From Dipteris shenzhenensis (taxonomy: Eukaryota; Polypodiophyta; Polypodiopsida; Gleicheniales), in assembly GCA_047967505.1 (NCBI GenBank), contig CM106539.1: 64,000 bases of DNA, one strand, 5' to 3'. The translations under genes were made by a program, and so were the position numbers. Of the stretch, positions 21,027 to 30,543 are shown piece after piece (position 1 is the first letter of the stretch; each line of letters opens with the position of its first letter). A model generated the notes under the pieces. That model ran no database searches. It worked only from the letters and a program-made list of their open reading frames with translations, and had not been told where the DNA came from.

Positions 21027-22832
21027 AAGGATGGGATGCCTTCCTTTTTCAGTTCAGTGGCAAAGATGTTTGGTATGATGATGCTTTTCACACTCAACCA
21101 TAGTCTCTTTTGTTTTCTTGGTTGAACAGGAGAGTACGGATGCCTATCCATGCACGGATTGACATATTTTATATGGATGATTGGACACTGGACAGAGGTG
21201 GGACAGTATGCATCAGCGCTGAGGTGTCCACTTCGGATCATTTTCCAGTTGTGTTGGTGGTTTTAGAGCCTCGGGCGAGAGGCCGCTCTGCCAGTATCAG
21301 GATTCAAGATGCCTTCTATGCAGAGGAGGGCCTCACAGAGGCAGTGCTACAGATTTGGATTTCTTAGCTGTAGGGTGGGCAATCGTCCCCGTCAGATGTG
21401 GCTGCAGCCGTGACTGACATTAGCAGCTTCTATCATTCTATTGCTGGTATCAAGAGAGATGAGATTCGCAGGCGAGAGATTGCCATTCGCCAGCAGCTGG
21501 CAGCTCTCCAGAGAGAAGAGCAGAAACAACCTATAGATGCTTGGATTCAGGAGTGCCTTGCTATAGCAAGGGCTCATTAGAAGACACTTTTAGATCAGAG
21601 AGCAGAGTATGCCTTTCATGCTAGAGAGTCTTTCTGGACGCACATCGGAGGTAGAGTCAACAAGCAGTTCTTCTCTACTCTTGGCCCTAGACACAGTCCC
21701 TAGACACAGTAGAGAGAGTGTTTCACAGCTTGTTGACTCAGACAGGGTACTTCAGACACATCCAAATGTCGTCATGCAGATTGCTTCAAATTACTATGCC
21801 TCCCTTCTGACTACAGATCTTGATTCACATGCCAGAGATGATGCTAGATAGGTTGTTTGGCAGCATATTCCTATGTTGGTGGATCAAGGTATGAGAGCCT
21901 CACTTGATGCATGCTTCACCAACATAGTTTAGGACTCCTCTTACTGCCCTTCATAAGGGTAGTTGTCCAGGGTTAGATGGACTTACACCCTCTTTTTTTT
22001 TGTTTTTTGGATCAGATTGGGAATTACATCACCTAAGCCCTATAGGGCGTTTGGGACTCAGGTGAGATGCCGGACTCACTTTCGGAGGGTCTCATTCATC
22101 TTATCCCAAAAGAAGGTTGCAGAAATTTAGTGTCTCAGTGGAGACCGATCACCTTACTGGGCACTTTGTATAAGATCTCGGTGAAAGCCATCAGGCTGCG
22201 ATGCAACCCATCCTGCCAGATCTTATACATGACACGCAGACAGGCTTTGTCCATGGCAGAAGCATTTTTGATAACATATTCTCATTTTGAAAGGCTTCTG
22301 AGTGGGCTATGCATGAGGGCCATACACTGGCAATTCTACTCCTAGACTTCGAAAAAGCATATGACAGGGTAGATTGGGATTTTCTAGAGGGAACCCTTCT
22401 TTGCTTTGGATTTTCAGATTTGAGGATTAGAGGGGTTTCTGCTCTTTACAGGTCAGCCCATAGCCAGGTACTCATTGGTGGAGTCAGGGGAGACAAGTTT
22501 CAGATTTCCAGATCAGTCCGCCAAGGATGCCCTCTAGCCCCCTTTCTATTCTTATTTGTGGCTGAAGCTATGAGCCTCTATATTCGAGCTCAAGCTGATA
22601 TCTTTGGGCTGAGACTTCTGTTGAGACAGGAAGAGGAGTTGTTGGACAGTGAGCTGGCAGATGACACGGCTATTTTTTGGATGCCACTCCACAGACACTC
22701 ACCTCTTTCAGGACAGCCTTGGATTTGTTTTGCATTGTAGCAAGGGCTCACATTAACTGGAACAAATCCAATGGTTTGTGGATTAGTCAAAAGTCTGACA
22801 CAAGACGGACTGCACTATTGCAATTTGCTGCA
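21027..22832 (+). pseudogene. LINE-C ORF2: endonuclease end and reverse transcriptase
   Basis: In order: endonuclease end ('PIHARIDIFYMDDW', 'STSDHFPVVLVV' with the catalytic His), the spacer helix ('DEIRRREIAIRQQLAALQREE'), 'LIHLIPKEGCRNLVSQWRPITLL' (RT entry), 'AILLLDFEKAYDRVDWDFLEG' (first RT Asp), 'ISRSVRQGCPLAPFLFLFVAEAM', and 'LLDSELADDTAIF', where the usual F-A-D-D is L-A-D-D. The sequence ends about 22832 at the copia RT. Several frameshifts (21365, 21580, 21850-22065, 22340) inactivate it. Close relative of LINE-A ORF2 but a distinct subfamily. Confidence 0.82.
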
Positions 22833-23345
22833 AATTACTGCCAGTGAACATATAAATTTGGTTCTGCATGAGTGTTGACAAAGCCCTGGGATAGCAAGAA
22901 CTGATGTATCTTATGATACCATGCACGAGGCGCTTGCTTCAGCCCATGTAAGGCTTTCCTAAGCTTGTATACCTTGTGCCTTGTCCCTGAACAACAAAAC
23001 CCTCGGGCTAATGCACATAGACCTCCTCCTTGAGATCCCCATTAAGGAAGGTGGTCTTGACATCCATCTGGTACACAGACCAACCATAAAACGCAGCAAG
23101 AGAGATGACGGAGCAAAGGTAGTCATCTTGGCCACCACAGCAAATGTCTCCTCATAATCTATTCCCTCTTCTTGTGCATACCCCTTGGCCAACTCAACGG
23201 GCTTTGTACTTCTCAACTGTACCATTTGCATGATACTTTATCTTGCAGATCCATTCGGTGCCAACCACATTCTTGCCAATGGGCACATCAACTAAGTCCC
23301 ATGTAGCATTCTTTTGAATGGATCTAATCTCAGCTTCCATGGCTT
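22833..23345 (-). pseudogene. Copia reverse transcriptase fragment
   Basis: Minus strand: 'TEWICKIKYHANGTVEKYKA' at the start of RT, 'AKGYAQEEGIDYEETFAVVA' (the copia signature), then in a shifted frame the 'MDV.TAFLNGDL.EEVYV.QPEGF' block, and 'NTHAEPNLYV' near 22860. The catalytic Y-x-D-D lies beyond the truncation at 22832. At least two frameshifts. Nothing functional remains. Confidence 0.82.
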
Positions 23346-24090
23346 TCTGTCATGCCGGATTGCCCTGAGCATCCTCAAAGCACTGAGGCTCAATTTCAGC
23401 TTCCATCACTTGGGTCATGAGAGCAAGATTCATATGCTTCTTAGCATTATGAGTGCTGGCCTGCTTCTTAGCATTATGAGTGCTGGCCCTGGTTCTCCCC
23501 AATACAGGCTGATCTTCAGCATCATCAAGTGTCAACCTAGCCCATCTAGGAACTAAATTCTCAGCTGTCCCGTTAGGAATAGTATCTGGAAGTGCATCCT
23601 TTGCACGGCGCTGATAATGCTTCCAAATATTGGGCTGTCCCTCCCCATGAGCTGGCTGCAAACCTGAAACATTCGAGGGAAAAGAACCCTCAACATGTGG
23701 CAACCATGCTGGAGTCTGAGAGGTAGAGGGAACATCAACTGAAGAACCCAAGTCAACTGACTGACCCAAATCAGCATCATCCTCAAACTGAATGATGTCC
23801 AGAGGTGTATCATCATAAGGAGGCAACTCCTCACTGATGGGCTGCATGCTATCATGCTTAGCAAACAAAACATCCCTGCTTATGATTACTTTCCTTGTGG
23901 CTAGATCATAAAGCCTAAAGCCTCAGCTTTCAGTACTATACCCCACAAAGATGCATTTGGTGCTCTTATCATCAAGCTTGGATTGATTCTCAGCTGGTAC
24001 CAAAGCATATGCAAGAGACCCAAACACTCTGAAATGATTCACCTTGAGCTTATACCCATAAAATGCCTCAAAAATCGTCCTGTCAACCAA
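23346..24090 (-). pseudogene. Copia integrase-RT linker region
   Basis: Acidic, proline- and serine-rich stretch (23350-23868, 'PPYDDTPLDIIQFEDDADLG'), containing two adjacent copies of 'ASTHNAKK' from a 24-bp duplication near 23440-23490. Upstream, 23880-24090 encodes the integrase C-terminal region in broken frames. The stop at about 23350 separates it from RT. Confidence 0.65.
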
Positions 24091-24906
24091 TGCTTGTGTA
24101 GGGCATCGATTCTAAATATATATGGTTGTAACAATTGCTTCACCCCAAATTGCTTTTGACATTTTCTTGAATTTCAGCATATACCATGTCATCTCCACGA
24201 GAGTCATGTTCCTCCTCTCTCCAATCGGATTATGCTGAGGCCTATATGGCACTATTTTGTGATGCTTTATCCCATGCTCTTTCAAGTACCCTTCAAAAGC
24301 ATGTGAAGTATACTGTCCCCCATTGTCGAAATTAAGTGTTCCAATTCTAGAATTGGTTTAGTTCTCAGCCAATGCTTTGAACTTCTTAAACCAATCGAAC
24401 TCTTTAGATTTTCTTTTCAAGAGAAAGAGCGAAGTGAACCTGGAGTAATCATCAATGAATGTGACAAAATACCAATACCCTCTATGGGTTGTGACATTCA
24501 TTGGTCCACAAACATCACTATGCACAATCTGCAAAACCCTTTGTACTCTTACTAAATCTAGACCATCCGTTTGGAATGGTAGGCGATGAAACTTTCCAAG
24601 AGCACACGCTTCACACCCCTCTTGAGCAGGCTGCTGTAATTTTGGCAAACCTTTAACAATATTGTGATTATGCAAATATGCCAAAGCTCTGTGATGTGCA
24701 TGACCAAATCTGGCATGCCATAAATCACCTGAAGTAGCAGAAGAGACAGCCATAACATGCTGATTATAGGGCTGAGCATCAAGCTTGTAAAGACCCATGC
24801 TGGCCTCATAAGAGCATGTAGCCACAATCTCATACCCTTTCTTTGGATCCTTGATCCTGCATTGATCATCCTGAAATTCCACAAGCATGTGCTGATCATG
24901 GGCCAT
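24091..24906 (-). pseudogene. Copia GAG-pre-integrase and integrase core
   Basis: Minus strand: 'GDLWHARFGHAHHRALAYLH' and 'CEACALGKFHRLPF' (HHCC zinc finger), then 'VHSDVCGPMNVTTHRGYWYF' and 'FIDDYSRFTSLF' (first catalytic Asp and neighbours). The frame is open for 182 codons (24906 to 24358), then stops at 24357. The following 'EFKALAEN' region and the catalytic Glu are in broken sequence. Well preserved compared with its neighbours. Confidence 0.85.
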
Positions 24907-24954
24907 GGATGAAACTAAACAAGAATTTTCCTCGAGTCAGGGACATACCAGACA

Positions 24955-25410
24955 TCACGGATATACTTTCTTTCCTGAATCCAGAAGGATGGGAACATCT
25001 CCCACTCCTATGATGTCTTGAGTGGCATCATTGGCACAAGTAACATGTTTGCCATGAACAGGTTTGATTTCTTCAGACCACTCTTTCCTATGAGTCATGT
25101 GCTTCAATGCACCACTATCTAGATACCAAGTATCTATGGCAGCTAATGAAGAATCGCCAGATGAAGCATGAGAAGCATCATGTGCAACTAAATCCCCCCT
25201 TGCACCAAAACTGTCCTGAAATGCAGTAAATACAAGATCATTTCCCTCTTGCGCAAAATTTGCATGAGATGGTGAAGCATTGGCATTCTCAGCTTGTGCA
25301 ACATAATTACTGCTTGTGCATTGCCTTTTTTTCTCATTGGTAGTCCTTTTCTGGCACTCCGCAATGTAATGACCAGGCTTCTTGCAATAATTGTATCTGC
25401 CTTTCTTCAC
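24955..25410 (-). pseudogene. Copia zinc knuckle and protease
   Basis: Begins near 25410 with 'YNYCKKPGHYIAEC', a CCHC knuckle whose first Cys is replaced by Tyr. The protease follows with 'DTWYLDSGALKHMTHRKEW', where Asp-Ser-Gly is the catalytic triad of copia aspartic protease, and ends 'VGDVPILLDSGKKV'. One frame of 151 codons remains open. A stop separates it from gag (upstream) and from the integrase part (downstream). Confidence 0.82.
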
Positions 25411-25491
25411 CTTTGCACCTTTATCTGCATTCGCTGAATTTGTGTTTGCATTCCCCTCCTTCCTAGGCTGATAAGCATGGCTGGTCTTTTC

Positions 25492-26130
25492 CTAAAATTT
25501 ACCCTTTCCATGAGTGGCAAGTGCTTGCTCACTCTGACTAGAGGAACGGGCCGAATTGGAAGTACTTGTTTCTTCCTGTAAAAGCAAGTCAACTAACTCC
25601 TCAAAATTGAGTGGAGCAGCCTTGAGCATAATGGTTAAGGAGGTAACAAACGTATCATATGAGGAGGCCAGACTATTGAGGGTGATAGAGACCAATTTCT
25701 TGTCTTCTATATCCTCATCAATAGCTGCGAGCTCATCCCGAATGTCAGTAATCTTTGCAATATGAACTGAAATAGTCTGACCTTCCTGCATGGACAGGTC
25801 ATTGAGCTTATTATTCAAAGCAATGCTTCTTGCTTCATTCTTCACATTCCACATACTTTTCAATCTATCCCAAGATACCTTTGAAGTCTTGCAAGACTTG
25901 ATAGTGGACTTAATGTGTGTCTTCACAGACAATGCAATCAAAGACAAAGCTTGGGCATCCCTGCAGTCAAAACCTCTTCTGATCTTCTATGGGAGCGGTA
26001 GTAGAAGCATGACCATAAGCCCTTTTCAACCAAGATATTCTTGAGTGTAAACAACCGCAAAGCATAGTTGGGTCCATCTAACTTATCTGCCTCAGTCATG
26101 GTACCAAAATTCTCATTGAGAGACATGATT
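25492..26130 (-). pseudogene. Copia gag
   Basis: Minus strand from about 26130: 'MTEADKLDGPNYALRLFTLK' is the usual copia gag N-terminus, then after a frameshift near 25960 'MSLIALSVKTHIKSTIKSCK', 'SWDRLKSMWNVKNEARSIAL', 'LNDLSMQEGQTISVHIAKI', and 'LSSYDTFVTSL'-type sequence. This is the UBN2/gag-polypeptide domain that forms the particle shell. Ser-rich C-terminus. Frameshifts at both ends. Confidence 0.82.
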
Positions 26131-27178
26131 GCAAGCTCAAGAATAAATGCAAGTATACAAATGGACAACTGAAAGGCCACTGACTGCTGTGCAATCACTG
26201 CAATGGCATTCACTGATAGTGGCTGCTCTGAAATAGTAGTAAGCCTGCCCCAAAAAAATTGCTTAAGCCTCAATCCCTTCCGGAATACAAAATGCAATCA
26301 AGCACTATATTTTTTTCCCAAAAGTTGTCCTCAAGTACAGCCAAACGCTAGCTCAAATGCAATGTACTTTTGCCCCAACAAATCAGCTTGAATCTCAGCC
26401 AAACAATGGCTCACAATGTGATAGCAAACTCTTGCTCAATAGGCATCCAAAAGTGCATCAACTTAAAGCCGACTCTTGGCTTCAAAAATGCACAACACCT
26501 GAGTAATAATTTGCACTCAATGTGCAGCGCAAAATTGTCCCAAATGCACTGACACATGTGCAATGCAATCTACAAGACATTTGCGCGATGCAATCTGCAA
26601 GAACCAAATGGGAGAGGCTGCAAATGAGCTGAAGCAAAGATCAAGAGCTGGAGCAGAAGAAAGAGCTGAGCCAAGAAGCTGAATCCGCAGCTGTAGAAGC
26701 AAATGGCAATCTAGAGAGGCGATGGGCAAGCTGGCAAGGCAATAGGCGAGCTGGAGAGGCGAATGAAGCTGCAGGCTGGAGGCGAGCTGTACGGACAGCA
26801 AGTCCATACAGTACGGGCTGTACGGTCAGGCCATACGGCAGTACGGACAGCGAGGCAAGCTCCCAGGGTGAGGCTGTAGGCTAGAACCATACGGATGTAC
26901 GGAAATCCGTCTGTACTGATTGTACGGACAGTTAGAAGCAAGCTGTACGGCCTGCTTTGGGGCTATTGTATGGCAGCAAGAGCTTGAGTTAATGGTAAGG
27001 CAAGCGGGAGCTGGTCCAGGAGCTATAAGGCCACCAATGTGCACCAAACGAGCAAGGAGCTGAGCCCTCAAGCTCTCACAGAGTGTTGGTGAGCTCAGGA
27101 GTGGCAACTTGCAATCAGAACTCACTTCTCTGCGACAGAAGTGCAACAGGAGCACAAGTAGGCAGGCTGAATCGACTA
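26131..27178 (-). other. Copia 5' leader
   Basis: About 1 kb between the primer binding site and gag with no open frame of interest. It is rich in 'caatgca' and 'agctgg' phrases and contains the GTAC cluster described separately. Confidence 0.6.
26787..26950 (-). promoter_or_regulatory. Dense GTAC (GTACGG/CCGTAC) cluster in copia leader
   Basis: Eight GTAC tetramers in about 165 bases, most as 'gtacgg', plus several 'atacgg' one-base variants. One GTAC per 256 bases is expected in random sequence. GTAC is the core of SPL/SBP-factor sites, including copper-response elements. The repeats also create imperfect hairpins ('ccatacag' with 'ctgtacgg'). Confidence 0.55.
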
Positions 27179-27190
27179 GCTCTAATACCA
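27179..27190 (-). promoter_or_regulatory. Primer binding site of copia element
   Basis: The minus strand reads 'tggtattagagc', one base from the canonical 'tggtatcagagc' complementary to initiator tRNA-Met. It lies two bases from the LTR end. The second copia element has the canonical form at 45479. Confidence 0.85.
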
Positions 27191-27192
27191 CA

Positions 27193-27390
27193 TGTAGGAA
27201 CAACAATGGAGATGGGTTGTGGACACAAGAGAACAAGAAGTGAACACAAGTGAACTCCGACTGAAATGTTCAACCAAATGAAGTACAAGTACTTGGTATA
27301 TATAGTCCAAGCACGAGAACACACTAAAACTCCAAAATAGACTAAGTCCTATCCTACACCACCATATCATTGTATATATCTATACAGATG
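27193..27390 (-). repeat. Copia 5' LTR (outer limit uncertain)
   Basis: On the plus strand it starts 'tgtaggaacaacaatgg' next to the primer binding site. 'ggtatatatagtcc' at 27295-27308 lies within the LTR. The outer boundary is a guess because the partner LTR survives only as 56 bases at 20971-21026. Confidence 0.6.
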
Positions 27391-27465
27391 CCTTGGTCTC
27401 GAGGCACAAGTTTGTGCCATGGGACTGCCCCTAAGCACAAGTCTTCTTGGCCTGGACAGCATCTT

Positions 27466-27512
27466 CTAGATCTGCCCTCCATGGTGGCTTTCCTCTACCA
27501 GGGATCTATCTC
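27466..27512 (+). repeat. Dispersed repeat shared with 18360-18410
   Basis: 'ctgccctccatggtggcttt' and following bases match 18366-18410 with few changes. Both places adjoin gypsy gag/protease remnants. Confidence 0.6.
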
Positions 27513-27559
27513 CTTGTGCTGCCCATTTGGCAACCCCATGGCCCTTTCTATTATCCTAT

Positions 27560-29290
27560 GGTCCACCCCCCCCTCCCATGCAATCCTCATTTGGGGCATC
27601 ATAGGTGGGGAGGTGACCAACCCTAATCCAATAGTTTACTCCAAAGCCTCCGTCAACGAGTACTCCCTTCACCGTGTGGCTCCAAATTTTGACGTCAATC
27701 ATGGGTACCTCTTCATCCCAAATTGCCAATTCTATCACCTCCACCCTTGTGGTCAATGGATCCACAGTAAGTTGTTCATTGGTTGCAAGGATATAGAAGA
27801 ACTTCATATAGTAGGCAGCAAGTTCCTGTAGTTGGCCAATGGAAATCATCAAGTTGAGCTCCTAGAATTTCTCCCAAGCCGTGTTGATTAGATTTTGTGC
27901 GACTGGAATGCCTTTTGCCTCATCATGACTCCGTGATTCATTTCCACCTTCGTCTCTTTGCTTCTTTCTGGTTCCTCCATTCGTTGCTTGGGAGTCGGGA
28001 CTTGGCTCCCTTGTCACAACAAGGGGTTGTTTTTGTTTGAGGGCACGGCTGATCTCCTTTGCCATCTTCTTCTCTTCCTTCCAGCAAATCCTAGGCTCTT
28101 TCGGCTTCTTTAGACTCGTTTGGGCTTGGCCTTGTGACCTTGTGACCGCTTGTCCATCTACTTCCACTAGCACCACTCTAATAGTCGGTGCACAGTCATC
28201 TCGGTCGCATGCTTTTTGTAGCATGTCCAATTGTTTCTTCCACAATCAACATCTGCGCTTGTGATGGCCTTCCTTGCTACAAAAGTAGGATGCTGTGTTG
28301 GTTTTCTTCGGTCTTTCTCCTTAGTAGGGCCTTCTTGTCTCCCTTTCCACTTGATGGACCTTTGCGGTCCTCTTGTGCTTGTTAAACTAGTAGTCGTCGG
28401 TCGTGTTGCTTGACTCGTCGAGCGATTGCAAAATTTGCAATACTTAACCAACCGACACTCATTCGTTGTACGGTCGTCCACCTTGCAAATGTGGCACCAT
28501 ACTTCACCCTTCTCTGGGCACCTATGATCTCATTTCCTTCAAAAAAAAATCAGCTCCTCTTTTTCAAACTTGGTGTCCTTTTTGACCGCCAGCTCATCTT
28601 CGTCTTCCTCGTCACTATCCACTTTGTGGAAAAGAACTCTTGTTCTTTTGGTTTGTTGATCCCTTTCTTGATCGCTATTTCTCTGTGGAGCAATTTGTTG
28701 TACGTCTTCATTTGGCAGATGATCCCCATGTTACGTAACTTTGTGCCATTCGTGAGACCGATTAGCAACTAGGATAGCAATTCCATTTCGTATTGCGCGT
28801 TGCTCACCTTGTTGGTCAGCACCCTCATTCGCGCCGAAAAGGTATACATTGATTTGCCCACCTTCTATTTCATTTTGTTAAGTTTTAGCATGACGTCTTC
28901 CTTACTAAACTCGTGCTAGAACCTCTTCAAGAAGGCCTCCGTCAATCTATTCCATGTGGTGGAGTACTTATCTGAGTATTCATTAAGCCACTCAACAACC
29001 TTGTCTACGAGCATGGTAAGAAAGTACATCAAGTACTCTTCCTCTGTGGAGACTCGCAATATTGCCGTTGTTCGTAGAAAAATTTGCACACAGATGAGGC
29101 ATTCTCTCCCTCTCATCCCATGTATTTTTGGAATTTTATCCTTATCTTCGGTCCTCTTGTTGCTTTTGCATCTTTGTGCAGACTTGGTGGTGGGCTTGCA
29201 CCGAACATGTCCATGTTGCCCATATAGATAAACTCTAGCTTTTCCCTTGTGAGATTTGTAAGACCGTTCTTGCCATAATTTTTCCAAATC
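27560..29290 (-). pseudogene. Ty3/gypsy gag and protease start
   Basis: Minus strand: 'EEEYLMYFLTMLVDKVVEWL' and 'TTWNRLTEAFLKRF' (retrotrans_gag capsid core, 29100-28916), capsid C-terminal half in other frames to 28550, a knuckle-like 'YFCSKEGHHKRRC' near 28250, a Lys-rich spacer, and 'VKGVLVDGGFGVNYW' near 27640, the Asp-Gly-Gly active site used by some gypsy lineages in place of Asp-Ser/Thr-Gly. Four or more frameshifts. No RT or integrase follows, so the element is cut at about 27560. Confidence 0.72.
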
Positions 29291-29920
29291 TCAAGGTGAG
29301 AAATATTGAATCCTTTGGTTTTTCTCCTCTTCCTCCGAGATTGAGTTATGCTAAAATCTAAGAACTACAAATAGCTTTTACTAGCTGGCAATTAAGCTTA
29401 CAAAACTCACAAGGAGAAATTTATGGACTAAAAGAATTGGGGTCTTTGTATATATGCAAAAAAGTGAAGTTCTACTAGCTATCTATGAATCTCCTAACTT
29501 AACTAGGTTTATGAAGAATAAGGACAAGTCTCATACGAGATTCAACATTGCATAAACTCAAATTCCTAATAAAAAGGTAGAGATTAAGAATATGGCATAG
29601 TGCCCATGGGGATACCAGCGCTTTGATGAACCAAAAAGTCCCCTAGAGTTATAAACCCTAGAAGAAAGTTTAGCCAACAATAGACAGCTTCAGCATGTGC
29701 ACTTTTCTTTTTGACTTAATTGTTGGATTCAGCCAACAAAAATCAGCATGGCAAGGCTAATTTTTACAATTCTTAAAACTTTAATCACATGCACAATAGA
29801 CAATAAATAAATGAGCTGAAATGGAAATGGATGTCCATGGAAAATGAAGGTAAGTTGCTATTGCAGCTACTTCGAGTGAATAGACATTGGTGGCAGCCTT
29901 GGATCTCATTGTATGCAGGG
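29291..29920. other. Unassigned intronic stretch
   Basis: AT-rich, no coding sequence or repeats recognised. It could be the leader/LTR of the gypsy gag fragment to its left. Confidence 0.35.
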
Positions 29921-30295
29921 AATTGATCGATAGAGAGAGAGAGAGAGAGAGAGAGAAGAAGAAGAAGAAGAAGAAGAATATATTATCGTCCTCTGAAGAC
30001 CAAAAAATCGGCCTATGGGACCTGAGCAATACAAAATCCTTGTACACAAAGATTCCTCCCTTGGAGGGGAGGGTATTAAGAGAAACTACCTTTATGTCTT
30101 AGGTGAGTTCCTGTGCTTGAAAAGCTTATAGACAAACGTTCCTAAAGCTGGGGGCGACCCGCTATGTAGCATATCAGCCAGTCTGTTATGTCCCTCGAGA
30201 AGAGAGCTAAATGCTTTCCGGATGTGAGTATAGTAAGGGCATATCATTACCATGTGTTCTTCAGTTTCTGCCATTCCCTGGTCACATAATTGATC

Positions 30296-30340
<45 letters not shown>
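29921..30340 (-). mobile_element. Short LINE-B 3' fragment with (TTC)n tail and long target duplication
   Basis: Body 29957-30287 on the minus strand, ending in a (TTC)n tail (29957-29980). 'aattgatcgatagagaga' plus further GA repeats occurs on both sides (29921-29956 and 30288-30340), so the fragment duplicated a GA-repeat target on insertion. It encodes the C-terminal zinc-binding end of ORF2: 'LCDQGMAETEEHMVMICPYY', then 'GSPPALGTFVYKLFKHR'. The corresponding region of the larger copy is near 31330-31400 ('ICTLCTLGAVETEEHFLCIC'). Confidence 0.72.
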
Positions 30341-30342
<2 letters not shown>

Positions 30343-30543
30343 GTATGAGACCTCGCCGGTCTATGAGACAAGATACAAGATATATGTAACCCATACAAGC
30401 CACTGTGGGCTGAAGCATAGGGCTCACTAAGGCCCTTGCTGAGTGCTAAATGCTAAGAATGCAAAAAACCTAGTACAACTAGTATAAAACATAGTAGGAA
30501 AAAAGAGGGCAATCAACTGCTCAAAACCAGAAAGAAAGAAAGA
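30341..30543 (-). repeat. Second LINE-B 3' end with (TC)n tail, and start of third tail
   Basis: The minus strand ends 'gaccggcgaggtctcataca' followed by (TC)n (30298-30340). Upstream it begins near the (TTTC)n block at 30530-30543, which is the tail of the next copy. The phrases 'acaagcc.c.gtgggctgaagca.agggc' at 30396 and 30607 show the two 3' regions are homologous. Confidence 0.68.

Larger units (their letters stand above)
22833..27390 (-). mobile_element. Ty1/copia retrotransposon, 3'-truncated, degraded
   Basis: Minus-strand order: LTR (27193-about 27390), primer binding site (27179-27190), long leader with GTAC motifs, gag, zinc knuckle, protease, integrase, RT. Integrase before RT identifies copia. 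RNase H and the 3' LTR are lost at the junction with LINE-C near 22832. A 56-bp piece of the LTR survives at 20971-21026. Confidence 0.88.

Noticed and set aside
29934-30340. GA/GAA repeats as independent microsatellites or a CRISPR-like array
   Set aside because: They sit exactly at LINE-B 3' ends and are better explained as LINE tails and a duplicated target. There are no spacers.
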